DNA of 64,000 bases from Rhizobium sp. AC27/96 (GCF_001692325.1 NZ_LXKN01000032.1:186001-250000), one strand, 5' to 3'; shown: positions 9,225-18,535, numbered from the stretch's first letter. Notes: a model not told the origin generated them from the sequence alone. Numbers and translations: made by a program.

Positions 9225-9960
9225 AGCCGACTGGCAGCCCTTGCGCGATGAGTTGCGCCGTTGGACCGAGGCGGGACGCAAGGCGAAGTTCTGGTTCCGG
9301 GACGACGACGCCATCGAACCCACCCCTGCCCTCGACCGGCTGCTGTCATTATCCGATCGCTTCGATGTGCCGATGGCATTGGCCGTCATCCCCGGACCGA
9401 CCGGAGAGCCGCTAGCGGAACGCCTGGCAGGCCAAAACCGCGTCACCGTCACCGTCCATGGCTGGATGCATCAGAACTATGCGCCGGATGAGACGAAGAA
9501 GCAGGAACTCGGCCTGCATCGGCCACAGGCTGCTGTGCTCGATGAGCTGCATCGCGGCTTCGACAAGTTGAAGGCGCTTTATCCCGCGCAGTTTCTGGCC
9601 ATGCTGGTGCCGCCTTGGAACCGCATCGACGATGCATTGCTGCCTCATCTCGCGCCCTTCGGATACCGCGCCGTCTCCGTCTTCGGCTTGGCGAAGGAGG
9701 CGCCGATCACGCTGGTCAACACCCATATCGACATCATGAGGTGGCACGGCGTGCGCGGCGGCCTTCCGCATGAGGGATTGATCGCGCGGCTGGTGGAAGA
9801 GCTCCAGAACCGCTTCAACGGCAATGACGAGCCGATCGGCGTGATGACGCACCATCTGGTGCATGACACCGTCGCATGGTCTTTCGTCGAGGCATTGTTT
9901 GAGGAAACGGCCGGCCATGCCGCCATAGAATGGCGGCCGGTCGGCAATTTTGTGCGTTAG
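9214..9960 (+). CDS. Polysaccharide deacetylase-like protein
   Basis: This 248-residue protein carries NodB-homology-type landmarks: FRDDD near residue 28 (metal-binding and catalytic aspartates) and the histidine pair in VHGWMHQNY near residue 84. VPPWNRID and MTHH further on are typical of this deacetylase branch. There is no export signal, so it may act in the cytoplasm on a nucleotide- or lipid-linked sugar. The ATG at 9214 has GGAG ten bases upstream and overlaps the preceding glycosyltransferase by 11 bp, indicating joint expression and a common glycan pathway. The stop is convergent with the metallo-hydrolase gene. Confidence 0.82.
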   Translation: MSDRADWQPLRDELRRWTEAGRKAKFWFRDDDAIEPTPALDRLLSLSDRFDVPMALAVIPGPTGEPLAERLAGQNRVTVTVHGWMHQNYAPDETKKQELGLHRPQAAVLDELHRGFDKLKALYPAQFLAMLVPPWNRIDDALLPHLAPFGYRAVSVFGLAKEAPITLVNTHIDIMRWHGVRGGLPHEGLIARLVEELQNRFNGNDEPIGVMTHHLVHDTVAWSFVEALFEETAGHAAIEWRPVGNFVR

Positions 9961-9996
9961 CCGCCATTTACGGATCCGGGCGTCGCACGGAAGCAT

Positions 9997-10827
9997 TCAG
10001 AGCTGTAGCGATTGCCCGTCAAAGGCCATGAACGCGCCGGGAAAACTCTTCTGCGCATCCCGCTGCAACTCGTCCAGTTCGGCGTCGGTGCGCGCCGGCG
10101 CATGATGAAAGAGGGCAAGGCGCTTGACGCCGGCCTTCTTGGCAAGCTTGACGCCTTCCTGCCAGGTGGAATGTCCGAAGCCCAGATGCTTCGGCATCTC
10201 CCCTTCGGTATAGGTCGCATCATAGATGGCGAGATCGGCATCGGCCATCAGAGCAAGCGCGGTCTCATCGAGTTTGCCGGCCACATGCTCAGTATCGTAG
10301 ATCATGGCGATCACCCGGCCGGACCATTCGATGCGATAACCGATACAACCACCGGGATGGTTCAGCCGAGCCGTATGCATGACGATGCCCGGATGCGGCT
10401 TTAGCGTGTCCTCGGCGGTGAAATCGCGAAAGTTCATCGTCGCGCGACAGATATCGGGTTCGACGGGGAACCATGGCGGTCGCATGAACTGGCCGATCAT
10501 CTGCCGGGTCGTCGTCTTGCCGGCCAGATGGCCCGACCAGAGATCGACGCTGACCCTCGGATCATAGATGGCACTGAAGAAAGGCAGCCCGATAATATGG
10601 TCGTAATGCGAGTGCGTGAAGAAGAGATCGATGTTGCGAACCCCCTCCTTTGCAAGCGATACGGCCGCCTCGCGCAGCCCTGTTCCGGCGTCGAAGAGAA
10701 TGTGCCTGCCGTCATGTCTTAACTCTATGCACGACGTATTCCCGCCGTACCGCTCAAATTCCGGTCCCGATACAGGTATGCTTCCCCGCACGCCCCAAAA
10801 TTTCAGCTCGAAACTATCGTTGTTCAT
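9997..10827 (-). CDS. Metallo-beta-lactamase-fold hydrolase
   Basis: This 276-residue protein starts FELKFWGVRGSIPVSG, the hallmark N-terminus of an MBL-fold family related to tRNase Z/PhnP and some cyclic-nucleotide phosphodiesterases. The metal motif is HSHYDH in FFTHSHYDHIIGLPFF (about residues 72-87); further metal-site positions are in DTEHVAG, YDATYTEGE and FHHAP. Candidate activities are phosphodiester hydrolysis of an RNA or cyclic nucleotide; the substrate is not determined. The ATG at 10827 is chosen because family similarity begins there; an upstream in-frame extension to 10902 looks non-coding. The nearby cyclases make a cyclic-nucleotide substrate worth testing (inference). Confidence 0.85.
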   Translation of the reverse strand: MNNDSFELKFWGVRGSIPVSGPEFERYGGNTSCIELRHDGRHILFDAGTGLREAAVSLAKEGVRNIDLFFTHSHYDHIIGLPFFSAIYDPRVSVDLWSGHLAGKTTTRQMIGQFMRPPWFPVEPDICRATMNFRDFTAEDTLKPHPGIVMHTARLNHPGGCIGYRIEWSGRVIAMIYDTEHVAGKLDETALALMADADLAIYDATYTEGEMPKHLGFGHSTWQEGVKLAKKAGVKRLALFHHAPARTDAELDELQRDAQKSFPGAFMAFDGQSLQL

Positions 10828-11136
10828 GGAAGTTTTTACACCATTCCCCTTTCGGTCAAAAAAAGCACACTTTTGCCACCATGCGAAGCCAGCATTTTCC
10901 AAAAGTTGTACCGTGGTAAAAACAGGATCATATCGTTTGCTCGATGCAGATCCCTGGTCGGACGCCCGACAGTGGATCGCATAGACCTAATATAGGTACG
11001 AGATGATGAAATAGATAAGTCCCCCGTGACTTGCGTCCCGGGCAGCTCTCGCTTCAGGCTTTAGACCATCGGGGAAAAATAAACTTTAGCAATACGTCAT
11101 GAAGGTTTTCGAGGGACTTTCGTCCTTGCCATTGCC
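10828..11136. other. Intergenic stretch upstream of the MBL hydrolase
   Basis: This is 309 bp between the 3' end of the MarR gene and the 5' end of the MBL-fold gene, both minus strand, so it holds the latter's promoter. A small palindrome ACCTA-ATA-TAGGT is at 10985-10997. No coding region was recognised. Confidence 0.4.
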
Positions 11137-11664
11137 CTACAGCGTCGCTGCTGATCGCGCGGCCTGTTCGTAATAGCCCGAGAGCGCCCTCAGATGCGAG
11201 GCAATCTCGGAAAGGCCGTCCTGCGAAAGCCCGGAAACCTTGGTCGCCTCCACCAGCAAGCGCTCGCGAATTTCGGTGTAGCGCTTCAGCGCTTCCAAAC
11301 CCTTGTCGGTGACGCGTATCGTCTTTTCCTTGCCGGCCTTGCCGCTTTTGACAAGACCGGCCGCCTCCAGCTTCTTGATGGCATAGTTGGCGACATGGGT
11401 ATCTTCGATATCGAGCACGAGGCACAGATCGGCAAGCGTCTTCGGCCTGTCACGATGGCGGACGGAGTGGATGATCAGAATCTCCGTCGGCGAAAGACCA
11501 GGCACGCCGGCGGCGGCCATGCAACGCACCAACCACCGATTGAAAGCGTGGGAAAACAGGATCGATCCATATTCGAGCTCGGACAAAGCAGGCGAACTGC
11601 CGTCCGCAAGATGTGCGGACGAGACGATCAGTTCGCGCGGTCTACTCTTTTCCTCAGAAGTCAC
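11137..11664 (-). CDS. MarR-type winged-helix regulator
   Basis: This 175-residue DNA-binding protein has a winged-helix core: LSPTEILIIHSVRHRD (helices 1-2), the recognition region DIEDTHVANYAIKKLEAAGLV and a wing with KTIRVTDKGLEAL. C-terminal helices would form the dimer interface. The start is a GTG at 11664 with AAGGAG seven bases upstream. It lies 51 bp behind the oxoprolinase/hydantoinase gene on the same strand and is probably co-transcribed. It therefore most likely controls that gene in response to its substrate or product (inference). Confidence 0.85.
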   Translation of the reverse strand: MTSEEKSRPRELIVSSAHLADGSSPALSELEYGSILFSHAFNRWLVRCMAAAGVPGLSPTEILIIHSVRHRDRPKTLADLCLVLDIEDTHVANYAIKKLEAAGLVKSGKAGKEKTIRVTDKGLEALKRYTEIRERLLVEATKVSGLSQDGLSEIASHLRALSGYYEQAARSAATL

Positions 11665-11715
11665 CCGAAAACTCCTTCGATCCGGATCAATGCATCTGCA
11701 GACGCAGCAACGCCT

Positions 11716-14700
11716 CTATTCGTCCCGCTTGCCATAGCCGCCACCCGTGGGAGTAACCACGGTGAAGGCTTCGCCGGCATCAAGCACCGTATGGGCAGAG
11801 CCGATCAGCTCATCGATCGTGCCGTCATTGCGCCGGACATAGTTGCGCCCGGTCTGGCCCGGCTCGCCGCCCTTGACGCCGAAGGGCGCGACGCGGCGAT
11901 GACCCGAGAGCACGGCGAATTCCAGCTTCTCGCGGGTGCGGATGGTGCGCTGCGTGCCGTTGCCGGCATTCCATTTGCCCTGACCGCCCGAGTTGGGACG
12001 AATGTGGAAATCCTCGAGCACCACCGGAAAGCGGGTTTCCAGGATTTCGGGGTCGGTCAGACGCGAATTGGTCATATGCGTATGCACGGCATCGGCACCA
12101 TGGAAACCGGGGCCGGCCGGGGCACCCGAGCAGATCGTCTCGTAATACTGATAGGCATCATTGCCGAAGGTGAGATTGTTCATCGTACCCTGCGCTGCCG
12201 CAAGCGTTTCGACCGCGCCGAACAGGCAGTTGGTCACGGCCTGGCTCACCTCGACATTGCCGGCAACGACGGCGGCCGGATATTTCGGCGTCAGCATGGT
12301 GCCTTCGGGGATGACGATGCGGATCGGTCTCAGGCAACCGGCATTCATCGGAATATCGGCCTCGACCAGAACACGGAAGACATAGAGCACGGCAGCGCGC
12401 GTCACCGGCTGCGGCGCATTGAAATTGTCGGCGCGCTGCGGCGAAGTACCGGTGAAATCGACCGTTGCCTCGCGCTTGTCCTTGTCGATCGAGATCTTGA
12501 CGACGATCTTGCAGCCCTGATCCATCTCATAGCTGAATTCGCCATCCGGTAAGCGGTCGAGAACGCGGCGCACGCTTTCGGCAGCATTGTCCTGGACGTG
12601 ACCCATATAGGCGTCGACGACCTCCTCCCCGAAATGGACGATCATCTTCTTGAGCTCGGCCAAACCCTTCTCGTTGGCGGCGACCTGAGCCTTCAGATCG
12701 TTGACGTTCTGGGCGAGCGTACGCACCGGATAGCGGGCACCCGTCAGCAGCTTCGCCAGCTCCGCCTCGCAGAACCGCCCGCGATCGAGCAGCTTGAAAT
12801 TGTCGATATAGACGCCTTCTTCCTCGATATGGGTCGCAAGCGGCGACATCGAACCCGGCGAGATGCCACCGATATCGGCATGATGACCGCGGCTGGCGAC
12901 CCAGAAGCGGATGCGCTTGCCAGCATCATCGAAGACCGGAGTGCAGACCGTAAGGTCTGGCAGATGCGTGCCGCCATTATAGGGCGCATTGATCAGGAAG
13001 ACGTCACCCGGATGGATGACGGGATTCTCACGGATCGCCGTTGCAACGGACGCATCCATGGAGCCCAGATGCACGGGCATATGCGGCGCGTTGGCGACGA
13101 GATTGCCTTCCGCGTCAAAAACGGCGCAGGAGAAATCCAGCCGCTCCTTGATGTTGACTGAATAGGCCGTGTTCTGCAGCGTCATGCCCATCTGCTCGGC
13201 AATCGACATGAAGAGATTGTTGAAGATCTCGAGCATGACGGGGTCGGCCTTGGTGCCGATGGCGCTGCGCTCCGGCAGGGCCTTGATGCGCTTGAGAACG
13301 ATATGGTCCCTGGCGGTCAGCTGCGCCTGCCAGCCATCCTCGATGACGATGGTCTGGTTCGGCTCGATGATGATGGCAGGACCCGTGACAGTCTGGCCGG
13401 GTAGGATCGCCTGGCGCAAAACGACCGCGGCGTCATGGCTTGCGCCACCGGAATAGAAAGAGGCACGCCGTGCTGCGTCCGCCTCGCCCTCGCCCGCTTC
13501 ATCGCGCTGAACGGCGATATCGGCGGCCGCACCGCCGATGGTTTCGATCTCGACCGCTTCGACGACCAGCGGCTTGTCCTCGGCGACGAAACCGAAGCGC
13601 CGCTTGTGCAGTGTCTCGAACTCGCCACGCAGGCGCGCGGGATCATCGATCTCAGGAAATGTCGTCTCGACGGCCAGAACAGTGTCAGTGCCGGCATAGC
13701 GAATATGGGCGCGCTGCACCGTCTTGATTTCGCTCGCAGGGACACCCTGTGTTTCAAGCTCGGGCACGCATTCGCCGCGCAGTTCGCCACCCAGCGCAGC
13801 AACGGCTGACGGTGCTGCCTCATCAAGGGCAACGCCGAGCGCCTTCTGGCGTGTCGCCCTGATGTCGGCAAGCCCCATGCCGTAAGCCGAAAGCAGACCG
13901 GACATCGGATGCAGGAGAATGCTCTTCATGCCGAGCGCATCGGCGACCAGGCAAGCATGCTGTCCGCCGGCGCCGCCGAAGCAGTTGAGGGCATAACGCG
14001 TCACGTCATAGCCGCGCTGCACCGAGATCTTCTTGATCGCTTCGACCATATTGGCAACGGCGATGCGAATGAAGCCGTCGGCCACATCTTCCGGGCTGCG
14101 GCCATCGCCGATCCGGGCGGCGAGTTCGGCGAACTTGCCGCGCACCGTCTCGACATCGAGCGGCTGGTCCTGATTTGGGCCAAAGATCGACGGGAAGAAC
14201 TCAGGCAAAAGCTTTCCGGCCATGACATTGGCGTCGGTCACCGCCAGCGGGCCGCCGTTGCGATAGCAGGCAGGCCCCGGAAAGGCGCCTGCCGAATCCG
14301 GGCCGACACGGAAGCGGTCGCCATCGAAATGCAGGATGGAGCCGCCACCGGCAGCAACCGTGTGGATCAGCATCATCGGCGCTCGTACGCGCACACCGGC
14401 CACTTCCGTTTCGAAGGCGCGCTCATATTCGCCGTCGAAATGGGCCACATCCGTGGACGTGCCGCCCATGTCGAAACCGATGACATTGGTGAATCCGGCC
14501 TGCTCGCCCGTTTTCGCAAGGCCGACGACACCGCCGGCCGGGCCGGACAGGATGGCATCCTTCCCCTGAAACATATCAGCCGCCGTCAACCCGCCTGACG
14601 ACATCATGAACATGACGCGCGCGCCGGTGCGCTCGACATCGAGTTCGTCGCAGACCTGGCCGATATAACGTCCGAGGACCGGCGACAGATAGGCGTCAAT

Positions 14701-15342
14701 GACGGCCGTATCGCCACGGCCGACGAGCTTGATCAGCGGCGACACTTCATGGCTGACGGAAACCTGCTCGAAACCGAGGGACCGGGCGATGCGGGCGACT
14801 GCCGCTTCATGGGCTGGGAACTTGTAGGCGTGCATGAAGACGATGGCGACGGAGCGGTAGCCTTTGGCAAGAAGCTCGCGCAATGCCGCTTCCGCTGCCT
14901 TCTCATCCAGAGCAAGCTCGACTGTGCCATCTGCCAGCACGCGCTCGTCGATCTCGACAACCTCTTCGTAAAGCGCTTCCGGCTTGACGATCTCGGTCGC
15001 GAAAATCTTCTTGCGCTCCTGATAGCCGATGCGCAACGCATCGCGGAAACCCTTCGTCGTCACGAGTGCCAGCCGCTCACCCTTGCGCTCCAGCAGCGCG
15101 TTGGTGGCGACCGTCGTACCCATGCGCACTTCGCCGATCGTATCGGCGGGGATCGGATCGCCCTTGCCCAAACCGAGATGCAGTCGAATGCCGTGCACGG
15201 CGGCATCACGGTAGGCATCGGGATTTTCCGAGAGGATCTTGCGGGCATGGAGGGCACCAGACGGATCGCGCCCGACGACGTCGGTAAAGGTGCCGCCGCG
15301 ATCGATCCAGAAATCCCAACGACCCGAAATGTTCTCCGACAA
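11716..15342 (-). CDS. Fused 5-oxoprolinase/hydantoinase (HyuA-HyuB type)
   Basis: This 1208-residue enzyme joins both halves of ATP-dependent 5-oxoprolinases. The N-terminal HyuA-type half (about 1-690) has the nucleotide-fold signatures WIDRGGTFTDVVG and FDMGGTSTDVAHFDG. The C-terminal HyuB-type half (about 715-1208) starts MLEIFNNLFMSIAEQMG and includes SRGHHADIGGISPGSMSP. Such enzymes open 5-oxoproline or hydantoin-like rings at the expense of ATP. The best start is a TTG at 15342 with GGAGG five bases upstream (SENISGRWDFW); the open frame continues to another TTG at 15399, but that extension is hydrophobic and unlike the family. The MarR-type gene follows in the same direction. The exact ring substrate is unknown. 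Confidence 0.9.
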   Translation of the reverse strand: MSENISGRWDFWIDRGGTFTDVVGRDPSGALHARKILSENPDAYRDAAVHGIRLHLGLGKGDPIPADTIGEVRMGTTVATNALLERKGERLALVTTKGFRDALRIGYQERKKIFATEIVKPEALYEEVVEIDERVLADGTVELALDEKAAEAALRELLAKGYRSVAIVFMHAYKFPAHEAAVARIARSLGFEQVSVSHEVSPLIKLVGRGDTAVIDAYLSPVLGRYIGQVCDELDVERTGARVMFMMSSGGLTAADMFQGKDAILSGPAGGVVGLAKTGEQAGFTNVIGFDMGGTSTDVAHFDGEYERAFETEVAGVRVRAPMMLIHTVAAGGGSILHFDGDRFRVGPDSAGAFPGPACYRNGGPLAVTDANVMAGKLLPEFFPSIFGPNQDQPLDVETVRGKFAELAARIGDGRSPEDVADGFIRIAVANMVEAIKKISVQRGYDVTRYALNCFGGAGGQHACLVADALGMKSILLHPMSGLLSAYGMGLADIRATRQKALGVALDEAAPSAVAALGGELRGECVPELETQGVPASEIKTVQRAHIRYAGTDTVLAVETTFPEIDDPARLRGEFETLHKRRFGFVAEDKPLVVEAVEIETIGGAAADIAVQRDEAGEGEADAARRASFYSGGASHDAAVVLRQAILPGQTVTGPAIIIEPNQTIVIEDGWQAQLTARDHIVLKRIKALPERSAIGTKADPVMLEIFNNLFMSIAEQMGMTLQNTAYSVNIKERLDFSCAVFDAEGNLVANAPHMPVHLGSMDASVATAIRENPVIHPGDVFLINAPYNGGTHLPDLTVCTPVFDDAGKRIRFWVASRGHHADIGGISPGSMSPLATHIEEEGVYIDNFKLLDRGRFCEAELAKLLTGARYPVRTLAQNVNDLKAQVAANEKGLAELKKMIVHFGEEVVDAYMGHVQDNAAESVRRVLDRLPDGEFSYEMDQGCKIVVKISIDKDKREATVDFTGTSPQRADNFNAPQPVTRAAVLYVFRVLVEADIPMNAGCLRPIRIVIPEGTMLTPKYPAAVVAGNVEVSQAVTNCLFGAVETLAAAQGTMNNLTFGNDAYQYYETICSGAPAGPGFHGADAVHTHMTNSRLTDPEILETRFPVVLEDFHIRPNSGGQGKWNAGNGTQRTIRTREKLEFAVLSGHRRVAPFGVKGGEPGQTGRNYVRRNDGTIDELIGSAHTVLDAGEAFTVVTPTGGGYGKRDE

Positions 15343-15558
15343 ATCCGCCTCCAACAGCACTACGCCCGTAACGATGACAATATATCGATAAATTATCAAC
15401 GTTTTGTCGTCAATAGATGTTGACGCATGCTGTAGCCTTCATTCCCGAATACGGTTCCGCGTCAACTGACGCTGAATCAGAATACAGAACCTATGGAAGC
15501 CACCACCCATTATACGATCCGCTTGCGGGACATTTGAGGCACGACTAGGATTTCTCAC

Positions 15559-16041
15559 ATGGCGCTACGGCAGTTCGTTTTTAACCTTATCCCGTCATCG
15601 GCCACCACCATCAGCGGGGTGGCCGCGGCCCGTATGAGCCGCGACCAGCTTGACGCGATAGAATTGAACTTTTCCCAGCAAACCATCGATGCGATTTCAG
15701 AGCGTGTCGGCATGATGTTGCCCGAAGGCCAGTCCTGGGCCTCCGATATTCGCATCTGGGGAGATGATAAGACAGATGATGTACAGATTGCCTTTGAAGG
15801 CACCGCGATTGAACAGATTCAGTTTCGCTTGGATGTGTCTAACCTATCCCTAGCGCTGGTTGGCAGCATTTGCGCGCTGGCTCGCGAGTTCAACTGCGTT
15901 TTCGCGACCAGGAGCGGAGGGATCATCAGACCCCGTAGTGGGGCGCTCATTCGAGCCATCACGCAGTCCGAGGCCGCTCGCTTTGTCAGCGACCCGGAAG
16001 GTTATTTGCGCGAAGCAGTCGAGTTGGACCCAGAGCCCTAA
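15559..16041 (+). CDS. Hypothetical protein, unknown function
   Basis: This 160-residue soluble protein begins MALRQFVFNLIPSS and contains no motif I recognise. It looks like a mixed alpha/beta protein with an acidic middle (RIWGDDKTDDVQIAFEG) and a helical section (SLALVGSICALAREFNC). It has no signal peptide or membrane segment, and no strong ribosome-binding site. It stands alone on the plus strand between the oxoprolinase gene and the 3' end of the liv-type operon. Base composition appears slightly lower in GC than in its neighbours, which may indicate separate acquisition. The open frame itself, with normal codon use, is the main support. Confidence 0.6.
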   Translation: MALRQFVFNLIPSSATTISGVAAARMSRDQLDAIELNFSQQTIDAISERVGMMLPEGQSWASDIRIWGDDKTDDVQIAFEGTAIEQIQFRLDVSNLSLALVGSICALAREFNCVFATRSGGIIRPRSGALIRAITQSEAARFVSDPEGYLREAVELDPEP

Positions 16042-16068
16042 TGGTGTCAGCAGCACAAAAGGCTGCCG

Positions 16069-16785
16069 CTAATGCAAGCCACCGACACCAAGCAGGCGCT
16101 CGACCACATCATGATCCTGCGCGAGCGCCGCGGGTGTCCCCTTCCATGCCAGCCGCCCCCGCTCCAGAATGATGACGTCGCTGGCAAAGTCGAGCGCGCT
16201 CTGAATGCGTTGCTCCACTAGGAGAATGGTCATATCGCCTGTTTTGGCGAGTTCGGCGAAGGCTGCCATCAGTTCCTCGCAGATGACGGGCGCGAGCCCT
16301 TCCAACGGCTCATCCAGAAGCAGCACAGAGGGGCGACCGAGGATCGTGCGGGCGGTCGACAGCATCTGCTGCTCGCCGCCGGACAGCTGGCCGCCGAGGT
16401 TCTTTCGCCGCTCCTTCAGGCGCGGAAACATGTCGTAGGCTTCCTGTATCGCGCTTTTCGGCCGCCCCTTCAGCCCGACAGAGAGATTTTCCTCCACCGT
16501 CAGCGTCGGGAAGACATCGCGCGTCTGCGGCACATAACCGAGGCCCTGATGGGCGCGTCTGGCGCTTGGCAGTCCGGCAATTTCGGCCGAACCAAGCCGG
16601 ATGCGGCCCTCGTAACGGCGCGTCTGGCCGGCAAGGGTCGCCAGCAGCGTGCTCTTGCCCATGCCGTTGCGGCCAAGAACGGCAAGCCGACCACCGGCCG
16701 GCACGGCAAAGGAAACGCCTTCCAGCACCCGCGTCGGACCATAGCCGGCCGACAGATTTTCCACTTCAAGCGGCGTGGCCGGCAT
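16069..16785 (-). CDS. Branched-chain-amino-acid-type ABC importer ATPase, LivF-like
   Basis: This 238-residue ATPase has Walker A GRNGMGKS, Q-loop VPQTRDVF, signature LSGGEQQM and Walker B LLLDEPLEGLAP, the last being typical of LivF rather than LivG. The start at 16785 (MPATPLEVEN) has GGGAG eight bases upstream and overlaps the preceding livG-like gene by 20 bp. It is the last gene of the binding protein-H-M-G-F operon. Linkage to the pca cluster suggests an aromatic acid such as protocatechuate as the cargo instead of leucine (inference). Confidence 0.92.
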   Translation of the reverse strand: MPATPLEVENLSAGYGPTRVLEGVSFAVPAGGRLAVLGRNGMGKSTLLATLAGQTRRYEGRIRLGSAEIAGLPSARRAHQGLGYVPQTRDVFPTLTVEENLSVGLKGRPKSAIQEAYDMFPRLKERRKNLGGQLSGGEQQMLSTARTILGRPSVLLLDEPLEGLAPVICEELMAAFAELAKTGDMTILLVEQRIQSALDFASDVIILERGRLAWKGTPAALAQDHDVVERLLGVGGLH

Positions 16786-17530
16786 TGGCGTAGCTCCCAA
16801 GATAGGCTTCGCGCACACGCGCATCCTGCGTCACGTCTTTCGGCGAACCGTCGAAGATGATGGTGCCGGCGGCCAGCACGACCACGCGCTTGGCAAACCG
16901 GAAGACCAGATCCATGTCATGCTCGATCATCAGCACGGCGAGATCGGGCGGCAGATCGGCAAGCGCCTGTTCGATCCGGCCGGTATCGCTTTGCGGCACG
17001 CCGGCGGCGGGCTCATCCAGCAGCAGCACCTTCGGCTTCAGGGCCATCGCGACGGCGATTTCGAGCAGCCGTTGCTGGCCATAGGCAATTTCGCTGACCT
17101 TACGGTGCGCCAGTCCGGCCAGACCGAGCGTGCCGAGCAACTCCTTCGCCTCGGCCATTACGTCTGGCATAGAGAGGAAGTTGCCAAACATTCGGCCGGA
17201 GCGGCCGGTGCGCTGCAGGACCGCCATGCCGATATGTTCGGCCGGGGTCATGTCCTGAAACAGCCGCGTCACCTGGAACGAGCGCACCAAGCCGCGCCGG
17301 ACTCGGCCGATGGCATCGACCTTGTTGACGTTCTGACCGGCAATGCGTACCTCGCCGGAATCCGCCGGCAGATTGCCGGTGACGAGATTGACGAAGCTGG
17401 TCTTGCCGGCGCCGTTCGGACCGATCAGCGCGACGCGATCCCCCGGCGCCATCGACAGACTGACATCATTCGTAACCGTCAAGCCGCCGAAAGCTTTCTT
17501 CAGATTTTTGACCTCGAAGATCGCGCTCAT
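16766..17530 (-). CDS. Branched-chain-amino-acid-type ABC importer ATPase, LivG-like
   Basis: This 254-residue ATPase has Walker A GPNGAGKT, the LivG-typical GRVRRGLVRSFQVTRLF and TPAEHIGMAVL segment, signature EIAYGQQRLLEI and Walker B LLLDEPAAGV. It pairs with the LivF-like subunit to drive the LivH/LivM-like permease. The ATG overlaps the livM-like stop by four bases (ATGA) and is preceded by GGGAGG, so the genes are translationally coupled. Confidence 0.92.
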   Translation of the reverse strand: MSAIFEVKNLKKAFGGLTVTNDVSLSMAPGDRVALIGPNGAGKTSFVNLVTGNLPADSGEVRIAGQNVNKVDAIGRVRRGLVRSFQVTRLFQDMTPAEHIGMAVLQRTGRSGRMFGNFLSMPDVMAEAKELLGTLGLAGLAHRKVSEIAYGQQRLLEIAVAMALKPKVLLLDEPAAGVPQSDTGRIEQALADLPPDLAVLMIEHDMDLVFRFAKRVVVLAAGTIIFDGSPKDVTQDARVREAYLGSYANAGHAA

Positions 17531-18534
17531 GACTGCACCTCCCTGCGGCGGGCGAGATAGGCGGCAGCAGTGCCGTAAATGCCCTTCGGCGCAAAGAGGA
17601 CGACGAGGATCAGCAGTGCGCCGACGATCGTCAGCCAGTGGAAGGGATTGGCGGCGGAGACATAGTCCTCGAACAGCATGAAGATCAGCGTGCCGACGAG
17701 CGCACCGAACAGCGATCCCGTGCCGCCGAGCACCAGCATGACCAGCGCCTCGGCCGACTGGGTGAACGACAGGCTGTCCAGCCCGACAACCTGGGTCGAG
17801 ATCGCCGTCAATGCACCGCCGACGCCGGCAACGGCACCGGAAATCACATACATCTTGATCAGCGCCACCTTCGGCGAAGCGCCCATGGCGCGGATACGCA
17901 AGGGATCCTGCCGGATGCCGCGGCAGAGCATGCCGAACGGCGAGCGCACGAGGACGCGCAGCAACACGAGCACGATGAGCAAGAGCGCGACGCCGTAGAG
18001 ATAGGCCGTATGGCCGTAGAGATCGAATTCGAAACTGCCGAACAGCGGGTCCGGGGAAATGCCTGACAGCCCGTCGCTACCGCCGGTCCAGCTCGAGGCC
18101 TTGTTGGCGAATTCATGGAACAGGTAGATCAGCGCGATCGACAACACGAGCTGCGGCAGGCCATGCGCCCGCAGAATGACGACCGAACAGACCAGCCCGG
18201 CGACCGCACCGCCGATGATGCCGGCAAGCGTCATCAGCAGGGGATCGTTGATGCCGTAATGCGCAGACGCAATGCCGGCTGCGTAGGCACCGGCCCCGAA
18301 GAGCGCGGCATGTCCGAGGGTTGCCACGCCGCAATAGCCGGTGACAAGATCAAGCGACAGAACCAAGAGGGCAATGGCGATCAAACGCGTCAGAAGCGCC
18401 AGATTATCCGGAAACAACAGAAAGCCGCCGGCGGCCAAAACCAGGATCACGGCAACCGCGATCACATCCTGTCCAAGGGTACGATGTCTGGTCACGGCGG
18501 GAATTGCCTCTCTTTCCAGGGTCGTCAGCGCCAT
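17527..18534 (-). CDS. Branched-chain-amino-acid-type ABC importer permease, LivM-like
   Basis: This 335-residue integral membrane protein has 8-10 hydrophobic helices and the LivM landmarks SLDLVTGYCGVATLGHAAL and GFGTLxGALVG-like VLGGTGSLFGALVGTLI. It forms the transmembrane channel together with the LivH-like subunit. The start codon lies one base beyond the livH-like stop, with GGAGGATGAAG upstream. It is part of the five-gene importer operon. Confidence 0.92.
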   Translation of the reverse strand: MALTTLEREAIPAVTRHRTLGQDVIAVAVILVLAAGGFLLFPDNLALLTRLIAIALLVLSLDLVTGYCGVATLGHAALFGAGAYAAGIASAHYGINDPLLMTLAGIIGGAVAGLVCSVVILRAHGLPQLVLSIALIYLFHEFANKASSWTGGSDGLSGISPDPLFGSFEFDLYGHTAYLYGVALLLIVLVLLRVLVRSPFGMLCRGIRQDPLRIRAMGASPKVALIKMYVISGAVAGVGGALTAISTQVVGLDSLSFTQSAEALVMLVLGGTGSLFGALVGTLIFMLFEDYVSAANPFHWLTIVGALLILVVLFAPKGIYGTAAAYLARRREVQS

Positions 18535-18535
18535 C

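Noticed and set aside
11194..12552. 452-codon plus-strand frame opposite the oxoprolinase and MarR genes
   Set aside because: It spans two well-supported minus-strand genes and has a His/Arg/Asp-rich composition typical of antisense frames in GC-rich DNA.
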